Shown here one piece after another: positions 35,758 through 41,506 of a stretch of 41,506 bases of DNA (within the stretch, counting starts at the first letter, position 1; each line of letters starts with the position of its first letter). This stretch comes from Prevotella sp. (lineage in GTDB: Bacteria > Bacteroidota > Bacteroidia > Bacteroidales > Bacteroidaceae). The notes below the pieces were generated by a model. It saw only the letters and a program-made list of their open reading frames with translations, searched no databases and was not told the origin of the DNA. The stretch lies in contig JAEEXN010000016.1 of NCBI GenBank assembly GCA_016291595.1, positions 1-41,506 on the forward strand, given 5' to 3'. The translations under genes and the position numbers were made by a program.

Positions 35758-37071
35758 CTACTTTTGACGAATAAAGACATTTATGGGTGAGCCCGTCAGC
35801 TCCCAATTCTCACGAATCTTGTTCTCGAGGAAACGCTTGTAAGGCTCCTTGATATACTGTGGCAGGTTGGCATAGAACACGAACGAGGGTATCTGCGTGT
35901 CGGGAATCTGTGCCACATACTTAATCTTAATATACTTGCCTTTGGCTGAGGGGGGCGGATAAGCCTCTATCAACGGCAGCATCACCTCATTCAATTTCGA
36001 GGTACCAATACGCACTTTCCGGTTCAGGTAGACCTGCTTGGCAGTCTCAAGCACCTTGAAAATGCGCTGTTTTGTCAATGCTGAGGCAAAGATGATGGGG
36101 AAATCGGTGAATGGAGCCATACGCTCGCGGATAGCATTCTTGAACGTGTCAATAACGATCTGCGACTTGTCCTCCACCAAATCCCATTTGTTCACCACAA
36201 CAACCAGTGATTTGTTATTCTTCTGTATCAGCTGGAAGATATTCATATCCTGTGCCTCAATACCTCGTGTGGCATCAATCATCAGTATGCACACATCACT
36301 GTTCTCAATAGCACGGATGCTCCTCATCACGCTATAGAACTCCAAATTCTCTGTTACCTTGTTCTTGCGGCGGATTCCAGCCGTATCAACGAGGTAGAAA
36401 TCGAAACCGAACTTATCGTAACGTGTATAGATACTGTCACGTGTCGTTCCGGCAATCTCGGTGACGATATTACGCTCCTCACCGATAAAGGCGTTAATCA
36501 GGCTGCTCTTACCAGCGTTCGGACGACCAACGACAGCAAATCTGGGAATACCTTCCTCCAGTTCCTCTGAACTCTTTTCCGGCAATTTCTCCAATACCAT
36601 ATCCAACAAATCGCCCGTACCGCTTCCCGTTGCCGAGCTGATGCAGACCGGCTCGCCAAGTCCCAGCTTGTAGAACTCGTACGAATCATATATCTGAACG
36701 TTGTTGTCGGCCTTGTTTGCCACAAGGATAATCGGCAGTTTTGAGCGACGGAGTATTGAGGCTACATCCTCGTCAAGGTCGGTAAGGCCCGTGGTCACAT
36801 CCACGAGAAACAACACCAGGTCGGCCTCCTCGGTGGCAATCAACACCTGCTTACGTATCTCCTCCTCGAAGATATCGTCAGAATTGACAACCCATCCGCC
36901 GGTATCGACTACAGAAAACTCTTTGCCGGCCCATTCACATTTACCATATTGGCGGTCACGTGTGGTTCCTGCCTCGTCGCTCACAATGGCCTGACGAGAC
37001 TTAGTAAGTCTGTTGAAAAGGGTGGATTTTCCCACATTGGGACGCCCCACAATAGCTACTAAATTTCCCAT
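35758..37071 (-). CDS. der: GTPase Der (EngA)
   Basis: A double GTPase needed for 50S subunit assembly. 437 aa, the standard length. First G domain: [25 protein letters not shown]. Second: [14 protein letters not shown] (about 180), [12 protein letters not shown]. The C-terminal KH-like domain covers about 350-437. 50 nt after era, so two ribosome-assembly GTPases are consecutive. Confidence 0.96.
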   Translation of the reverse strand: MGNLVAIVGRPNVGKSTLFNRLTKSRQAIVSDEAGTTRDRQYGKCEWAGKEFSVVDTGGWVVNSDDIFEEEIRKQVLIATEEADLVLFLVDVTTGLTDLDEDVASILRRSKLPIILVANKADNNVQIYDSYEFYKLGLGEPVCISSATGSGTGDLLDMVLEKLPEKSSEELEEGIPRFAVVGRPNAGKSSLINAFIGEERNIVTEIAGTTRDSIYTRYDKFGFDFYLVDTAGIRRKNKVTENLEFYSVMRSIRAIENSDVCILMIDATRGIEAQDMNIFQLIQKNNKSLVVVVNKWDLVEDKSQIVIDTFKNAIRERMAPFTDFPIIFASALTKQRIFKVLETAKQVYLNRKVRIGTSKLNEVMLPLIEAYPPPSAKGKYIKIKYVAQIPDTQIPSFVFYANLPQYIKEPYKRFLENKIRENWELTGSPINVFIRQK

Positions 37072-37121
37072 ATCTCAAAATTGTTTATCCCTCAATACTG
37101 TTAAGGGGTTTAGCTTTCTTA

Positions 37122-38051
37122 TTACTCAGGATTATAACCAAAACTGTCAAGCTCGCGTTTAGAGCTGCGCCAGTCCTTGTCTACTTTCACAAAGGTCTCA
37201 AGGAAGATGCTCTTGTCGAAGAATCTCTCCAAGGCTTTGCGCGACTCTGCCCCGACCTTTTTCAGGGCTATTCCCTGATGGCCGATGATGATGCCCTTCT
37301 GGCTTTCCCGTTCCACATAAATGACGGCTTGGATGTGGATGCTTTTCGCAGATTCCTTGAAACTTTCCACCCGCACTTCCACCGAATAGGGAATCTCCTT
37401 ATCATAATAAAGGAGTATCTTCTCACGGATAATCTCGCTGACAAAGAAACGGGCAGGCTTGTCGGTAAGCTGGTCTTTATCAAAATAGGCCGGACTTTCT
37501 GGCAACAATTCCTTAATACGCTTCAACAACATGTCAACGCCAAACTTGTTCTTAGCAGAGATAGGCAGAATCTCGGCATTAGGCAGCAGCGTATGCCACT
37601 TCTCGACAATGTCGCCTAATAGGTTCTGAGTATTCTGATTACTCCGAGTATTCTGATTACTCCGAGAACTCTGAGAACCAAGCTCATCAATCTTGTTGAT
37701 AAGCAGCAACACGGGTATCTGCATCTTCTGGACCTTTTCCAGAAAGTCCATATTCTTCTCGGGGTTCTCAACCACATCGGTCACATACAGTAATACATCC
37801 GCATCTTGCAGCGCCGACTCAGAGAAGGCCAGCATCGACTCTTGCAACTTATAATTAGGTTTCAACACACCAGGAGTATCCGAGAAGACAATCTGCATGT
37901 CGTCAGTGTTCACAATACCCATAATGCGGTGACGAGTTGTCTGAGCCTTGAAAGTAGCTATAGAGATACGCTCACCGACGAGTTGATTCATCAGCGTACT
38001 CTTACCTACATTCGGATTACCGACTATATTGACAAAACCAGCCTTGTGCAT
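37122..38051 (-). CDS. era: GTPase Era, with a repeat insertion
   Basis: Binds the 3' end of 16S rRNA in 30S maturation. The start at 38051 (MHKAGFVNIVGNPNVGKS) is preferred; an ATG at 38072 adds 7 residues. G1 GNPNVGKS, G3 DTPGV, G4 NKID, G5 ISAK are present and the KH domain follows (RESQKGIIIGHQGIALKKVG). Between G4 and G5 there is an extra stretch of about 20 residues, SQSSRSNQNTRSNQNTQN, coded partly by an exact 18-bp duplication. It lies on the surface helix region of the fold, where it should be tolerated. 309 aa versus about 300 normally. Confidence 0.94.
   Translation of the reverse strand: MHKAGFVNIVGNPNVGKSTLMNQLVGERISIATFKAQTTRHRIMGIVNTDDMQIVFSDTPGVLKPNYKLQESMLAFSESALQDADVLLYVTDVVENPEKNMDFLEKVQKMQIPVLLLINKIDELGSQSSRSNQNTRSNQNTQNLLGDIVEKWHTLLPNAEILPISAKNKFGVDMLLKRIKELLPESPAYFDKDQLTDKPARFFVSEIIREKILLYYDKEIPYSVEVRVESFKESAKSIHIQAVIYVERESQKGIIIGHQGIALKKVGAESRKALERFFDKSIFLETFVKVDKDWRSSKRELDSFGYNPE
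37629..37664 (-). repeat. Exact 18-bp tandem duplication inside era
   Basis: Two identical 18-bp units, 37629-37646 and 37647-37664, encode RSNQNT twice. Diverged copies of the same pattern lie on both sides (GAGAACTCTGAGAA). Confidence 0.9.
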
Positions 38052-38086
38052 ATCTTGATTTTTAATTAACATCTAAAATAAAAAAA

Positions 38087-38147
38087 GAATTAGTAATGAT
38101 GATTACTCTTACAGCATAAACCCAAAGGCAATCATCACTACTAATTC
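38087..38147 (-). terminator. Terminator between fabH and era
   Basis: 18-bp arms (38087-38104 and 38130-38147, one G-U position) with a 25-nt loop, followed on the minus strand by TTTTTTTATTTT. It should end most fabH transcripts, so era-der need either read-through or their own promoter; none with a TAnnTTTG box was found. Confidence 0.85.
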
Positions 38148-38163
38148 CTAGCTTCTTTATTCT

Positions 38164-39168
38164 TTATTTCGCACCGTCGTACGCCCACTTGATGTATGAC
38201 GCGCCGTGTACGAAACCAGCTCCGAAAGCTGTGAATAACAAGTTGTCGCCTCTTTTTAACTTTGCCTCATTGTCCCAGAGAGCCAAAGGAATCGAGGCTG
38301 CGCTCGTGTTTCCGTAATGCTCAATGTTGACCATTACTTTCTCCAACGGCAGTTCCAGGCGCTTGGCAATGGCCTCGATGATTCGCATATTGGCCTGATG
38401 AGGTACAACCCACTGAATATTATCCTTGTTCAGTCCGTTGCGCTCGGCAATCAATACGCAATCGTCGCTCATATTGGTAACCGCATAGCGGAATACCGTG
38501 CGCCCTTCTTGGTAAAGGTAATGCAAGCGATGATCTACCGTGAAGTGTGAGGGAGGACATACAGAACCGCCCGCTTTCATGTGCAGGAAGGGCAGTCCCT
38601 TGCCGTCTGTACGTAAATAAGAATCCAATACGCCGATATTCTGCTCGGTTGTAGCCTCCAAAAGCACTGCTCCTGCTCCGTCTCCGAACAACGGACATGT
38701 ACTACGGTCTTTGTAGTCCACCATGGATGACATCTTGTCGGCGCCGATAACGATAATCTTCTTATAGCGTCCGCTCTGTACCATCGATGCAGCCACGTCT
38801 AATGTGTAAAGAAAGCCACAGCAAGCTCCCCAAAAATCAAACGCGAAAGCATTCTTAAGTCCCAGTTTTCCTACGACAATAGAAGCTGTCGAAGGGAACT
38901 GATAGTCAGCCGATGAAGTAGAGACAATCAGGGCATCAATGGTATTCGGATCTACACCGGTCTTCTGTATCAACTGCTTGGCAGCCTTACGCGCCATATA
39001 GCTGGTACCCAGACCTTCCTCCGTCAGGATACGACGTTCCTTAATACCTACACGCGACATAATCCACTCATCGTTGGTGTCTACCATCCTCGACAGTTCC
39101 TCGTTAGTGAGGACATAGTCAGGAACATAGCCGCCAATTCCAGTGATGATCGCGTTTATCCTCTCCAT
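38164..39168 (-). CDS. fabH: 3-oxoacyl-ACP synthase III (KAS III)
   Basis: Starts fatty-acid chains by condensing an acyl-CoA with malonyl-ACP. 334 aa. The active-site Cys116 is in [12 protein letters not shown] (most homologues have ACSGF, so Ser is Cys here), His in [10 protein letters not shown] and Asn in [11 protein letters not shown]. Bacteroidetes use such enzymes for branched starters. ATG overlaps the rpmF stop by 1 nt (TAATG). Confidence 0.94.
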   Translation of the reverse strand: MERINAIITGIGGYVPDYVLTNEELSRMVDTNDEWIMSRVGIKERRILTEEGLGTSYMARKAAKQLIQKTGVDPNTIDALIVSTSSADYQFPSTASIVVGKLGLKNAFAFDFWGACCGFLYTLDVAASMVQSGRYKKIIVIGADKMSSMVDYKDRSTCPLFGDGAGAVLLEATTEQNIGVLDSYLRTDGKGLPFLHMKAGGSVCPPSHFTVDHRLHYLYQEGRTVFRYAVTNMSDDCVLIAERNGLNKDNIQWVVPHQANMRIIEAIAKRLELPLEKVMVNIEHYGNTSAASIPLALWDNEAKLKRGDNLLFTAFGAGFVHGASYIKWAYDGAK

Positions 39169-39356
39169 TATTCAGCAACTTCGTCCATTACAATGGCAAT
39201 TTTGCCACGATAGTAACCGCAGGTGGGGCATACAGTGTGGTATACGTGATATGCGCCGCAGTTAGGGCATACTGCCAGTGTGGGAGCTACTGCCTTGTCA
39301 TGAGTTCTACGCTTCAGTGTACGAGTCTTTGACTGTCTTCTTTTAGGATGTGCCAT
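39168..39356 (-). CDS. rpmF: 50S ribosomal protein L32
   Basis: 62 aa: [20 protein letters not shown], then a zinc-ribbon with two CxxC pairs ([20 protein letters not shown]). Full Cys set, so this is the zinc-containing form. DUF177-rpmF-fabH is a conserved order. Confidence 0.97.
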   Translation of the reverse strand: MAHPKRRQSKTRTLKRRTHDKAVAPTLAVCPNCGAYHVYHTVCPTCGYYRGKIAIVMDEVAE

Positions 39357-39387
39357 AATTCTATTACTTTTTTAATGTTTTATCTTT

Positions 39388-39909
39388 TTACTTCTTTAAC
39401 TTTAAAAGTGCCTCCCAGCGCGGATCTATTTCCTTAGTGGACTCCTCATCGCTGCTTCGGTCAGCTGAATGCTCTTCCAGAGCTTTTATCATAGCAGGAT
39501 TACACTTACCAGGTGCATGCACATGCTTGATGGGTATGGCTAAGGCTATAAATTCATAGATGAGCCATGCCACGTCGAGCATTCCTTCGTTCTCGTCGAT
39601 GGTCACGATCTCATCGTCATCTGAGTTTTCATCTCCAAATCGAACCACCAGTCTGTTGTCAGTACTGATGGGCTGCTCCATATCGTCGAGGCAAAGGTCG
39701 CAAGGAATGCTCACGATGCCTTCGGTATGAACGTTGAGCTCAAAGAAGTCGTTCACCTTATGGATTGAAAGGATTACATGCACGTTTCCCTTCCTCACTT
39801 CAGGTCCTTCGATGTACTCAAAGTAAGAGTCGTCCAGATCGTACTCCATGGTGGTCAAACCATCTTTCAGATCCTTCAAATCTATCCTTAATGACTCAAA
39901 ACTACGCAT
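39388..39909 (-). CDS. DUF177 (YceD-like) protein
   Basis: 173 aa. The DUF177 core with IPCDLCLDDMEQPI (two Cys, residues about 91-94) and a tail ending DPRWEALLKLKK, typical of the family. In plants and E. coli the family is linked to 23S rRNA accumulation, and it is nearly always next to rpmF. Acidic linker at about 115-130. Own -7 element just upstream. Confidence 0.93.
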   Translation of the reverse strand: MRSFESLRIDLKDLKDGLTTMEYDLDDSYFEYIEGPEVRKGNVHVILSIHKVNDFFELNVHTEGIVSIPCDLCLDDMEQPISTDNRLVVRFGDENSDDDEIVTIDENEGMLDVAWLIYEFIALAIPIKHVHAPGKCNPAMIKALEEHSADRSSDEESTKEIDPRWEALLKLKK

Positions 39910-39917
39910 TTGGGTTG

Positions 39918-39925
39918 CAAAGGTA
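39918..39925 (-). promoter_or_regulatory. DUF177-rpmF-fabH promoter, -7 element
   Basis: TACCTTTG on the minus strand, only about 8 nt before the DUF177 ATG, so the mRNA may be nearly leaderless. No clear -33 box. Confidence 0.45.
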
Positions 39926-40011
39926 CGAATATTTTCTGATATAAAATAATTTATTTCCTTTTTTTTGTTTTATTTGAAGTTCGCAAGCGCCTATTCTGCA
40001 CACATCATAAA

Positions 40012-41178
40012 CTACTTGTGCAATTCAATGCAAAATGTTGTACCTTTACCTACTTCAGAACTCTTAACCCATATCTTTCCATGGTGGTATTCCTCAACAA
40101 TTCTCTTGGCCAACGACAATCCCAAGCCCCAACCTCTCTTCTTGGTTGTGAAGCCGGGACGAAACACGTTTGCAAGGTCTTTTTTCTTGATACCCTTACC
40201 CGTATCCGAGACTTCTATCACGACCTTCTGCTCCTTCTCCCCCATATGAAGCGTAATGCGTCCTTTGCCCTCCATCGCATCGACGGCATTCTTACACAGG
40301 TTCTCAATAACCCATTCAAACAAAGAGGCATTAATTTTCACGATAATATCATGATCCGGAAAGTCTCTCACCATCTCCACTTTCGATGATGTACGCCTTT
40401 CCATGTAGTCGACCACATGGTTCATCACATCCGTCAAGCTCGACAGGACAGGCTCGGGCAACGAGCCGATTTTCGAGAAACGGTCGGCAATCAGTTGCAG
40501 ACGCTTCACGTCTTTGTCCATCTCAGGAATGAGCGTGTCATCGGGATAATTCTCTTTGAGAATCTCTGTCCATGCCATCAGACTCGAGATAGGTGTTCCC
40601 AGCTGGTGAGCCGTCTCTTTCGACAATCCAACCCAAACCTTGTTTTGCTCTGCTTTTTTAGAGGTAAGAAGCGCAAAAATGGCCACAACAACAAATATCA
40701 GGACTATTCCCAGCTGTACATACGGCCACGACGACAGACGCTTGATCATTACGGACTCATCGTAACAGACATCAATAAAGTCACTCTTCAACGTGTCGTC
40801 ATCCAGATAGATCCTGATATTCCTTCCTGCTTCCTTCCATCTTATACCTTTTCCAGCAACGCTCTGAATACTGTCAGCGGCCGTCTTTGCCTTTATTATG
40901 ATATTCCTATATGTCTGTACCTCCCCTTTCGAGTCCATAACGATGACAGGAATAGTATTATTTTCGTCAATCACCTTCAACACCAGATTTAAGTCAGTAT
41001 TCTCGTCGGCGCTGTTCAGCGAGCGCATAGCCTCCGCCCATACCTCCATCTTGTTATGTTCTTCCAACGACAAATCATGCACGAGGAAATGGGACACGAC
41101 CAACGAGACGACAGCGATGATAACTGCCGCCAAAACCAAAATGATTTTTACTTGTCTGATTTGATCTGTCCACTGCAT
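40012..41178 (-). CDS. Orphan sensor histidine kinase
   Basis: 388 aa. TM segments at about 10-32 and 152-175 enclose an extracytoplasmic sensing part of about 120 residues. The phosphoacceptor His is in SKETAHQLGTPISSLMAW (about 188-205); the ATPase shows N-box IENLCKNAVDAM, G1 DTGKGI, F-box FRPGFTTKKRG and G2 GLGLSLAKR. No HAMP domain is evident and no response regulator is encoded in the window, so its partner is elsewhere. The H-box with HQLGTP is common in Bacteroidetes kinases. 102 nt separate it from DUF177. Confidence 0.92.
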   Translation of the reverse strand: MQWTDQIRQVKIILVLAAVIIAVVSLVVSHFLVHDLSLEEHNKMEVWAEAMRSLNSADENTDLNLVLKVIDENNTIPVIVMDSKGEVQTYRNIIIKAKTAADSIQSVAGKGIRWKEAGRNIRIYLDDDTLKSDFIDVCYDESVMIKRLSSWPYVQLGIVLIFVVVAIFALLTSKKAEQNKVWVGLSKETAHQLGTPISSLMAWTEILKENYPDDTLIPEMDKDVKRLQLIADRFSKIGSLPEPVLSSLTDVMNHVVDYMERRTSSKVEMVRDFPDHDIIVKINASLFEWVIENLCKNAVDAMEGKGRITLHMGEKEQKVVIEVSDTGKGIKKKDLANVFRPGFTTKKRGWGLGLSLAKRIVEEYHHGKIWVKSSEVGKGTTFCIELHK

Positions 41179-41431
41179 AACAATAAATTAACGCGAAAAA
41201 ACAGATATTATTGTATTTTGAAAGTAGACGCTCGTAAACAACTAAGAGAAGAGCTAAAACACAAGCAAAGAACTAAAGGTAAGAAACAGAAACAAACCCC
41301 TTTTACCACAAAAACTAATAGCCTTAAGCAGAATACAGACTGTTTTTAGTATTGCTCCTATTGCAACTATTGTAACTATTGCTTCTATAGTTTCTATAGC
41401 TTCTATAGCACTATATACTACAAAACACAAA
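41179..41431. other. Intergenic between the kinase and the rRNA operon
   Basis: AT-rich. Contains the 9-bp array (41350-41412). A 64-codon minus-strand frame here (41254-41448) starts inside the terminator hairpin and reads through the array as IEAIETIEAI-type sequence; I regard it as non-coding. No consensus promoter for the kinase was seen. Confidence 0.45.
41350..41412. repeat. 9-bp tandem repeat, 7 copies
   Basis: Seven units of exactly 9 bp, TATTGCTCC, TATTGCAAC, TATTGTAAC, TATTGCTTC, TATAGTTTC, TATAGCTTC, TATAGCACT. There is a drift from TATTG to TATAG across the array. Lies 20 bp past the rRNA terminator. Confidence 0.88.
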
Positions 41432-41465
41432 AAAAGTTCCGACTTCAAAAGAAACCGGAACTTTT
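41432..41465 (-). terminator. rRNA operon terminator
   Basis: 10-bp stem AAAAGTTCCG / CGGAACTTTT with a 14-nt loop, followed on the minus strand by TTTGTGTTTTG. Lies about 12 nt after the 5S 3' end. Confidence 0.9.
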
Positions 41466-41476
41466 CTTCATGAAAG

Positions 41477-41506
41477 AAGGCGGCTACCTACTCTCCCGCA
41501 TTGCAT
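41477..41506 (-). rRNA. rrf: 5S rRNA, 3' end (rest beyond window)
   Basis: The minus strand reads ATGCAATGCGGGAGAGTAGG then TAGCCGCC, the closing part of Bacteroidetes 5S rRNA (GGGAGAGTAGGTAGCCGCC). Only about 30 nt are within the window; the exact 3' base is uncertain by 1-3 nt. Confidence 0.85.

Noticed and set aside
41254..41448. 64-aa minus-strand frame with IEAIETIEAI repeats
   Set aside because: Begins inside the rRNA terminator stem and is explained by the 9-bp array; no promoter box upstream.

Overview
The window looks like chromosome from a Bacteroidetes bacterium, most likely Prevotellaceae. Four lines of evidence agree: promoters of the TTTG-N20-TAnnTTTG type sit before many genes; start codons lack Shine-Dalgarno sequences; there are several SPII lipoproteins and a type IX secretion sorting-domain remnant; and the gene order tig-clpP-clpX-recQ / guaB-PPIase-PPIase-OstA-mutL fits this phylum. 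No phage, integrase, IS transposase or CRISPR array was seen. Almost everything is on the minus strand; only one lipoprotein (18669-19538) and mlaE-mlaF (28523-30136) are on the plus strand.

Layout. 1-1256: start of a large coiled-coil lipoprotein running off the left edge. 1731-6096: asnS, an rRNA pseudouridine synthase with a long Gly/Gln/Arg/Tyr-rich N-terminus, and purB. 6227-9031: two identical tRNA-Val(UAC) genes flanking a phenylacetate-CoA ligase / tandem-ACT pair. 9122-18396: an OmpA-family porin-like protein, then guaB, two parvulin-type chaperones, an OstA/LptA-like protein and mutL, an outer-membrane-biogenesis-flavoured operon. 18669-19538: plus-strand lipoprotein, separated from recQ by a 15-bp bidirectional terminator. 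19603-25197: recQ, clpX, clpP, tig. 25296-26645: accessory patch with two small lipoproteins with duplicated leaders, a T9SS sorting-domain remnant and flanking direct repeats. 26822-30136: a small exported protein, lptB, and divergent mlaE-mlaF (lipid/LPS transport). 30547-35182: a five-gene sugar operon (mutarotase, FucP-type permease, Zn-dehydrogenase, amidohydrolase/lactonase, aldo-keto reductase) that reads as oxidative, non-phosphorylating L-fucose use. 35367-41178: small lipoprotein, der, era, fabH, rpmF, DUF177 and an orphan histidine kinase. 41432-41506: terminator and 3' end of a 5S rRNA, so an rRNA operon enters from the right.

The least explained material is non-coding. Three separate intergenic regions carry degenerate arrays with 21- or 22-bp periods but unrelated unit sequences; a 9-bp x 7 array lies beside the rRNA terminator; and an exact 18-bp duplication lies inside era. 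Several promoters sit in or directly behind the terminator of the upstream gene (ompA/tRNA-Val, tig/clpP, and an orphan promoter behind the rhaM terminator that would transcribe one of the 22-bp arrays). At protein level, ClpP appears to have Asn at the catalytic Asp position and MutL has lost key endonuclease-motif residues.
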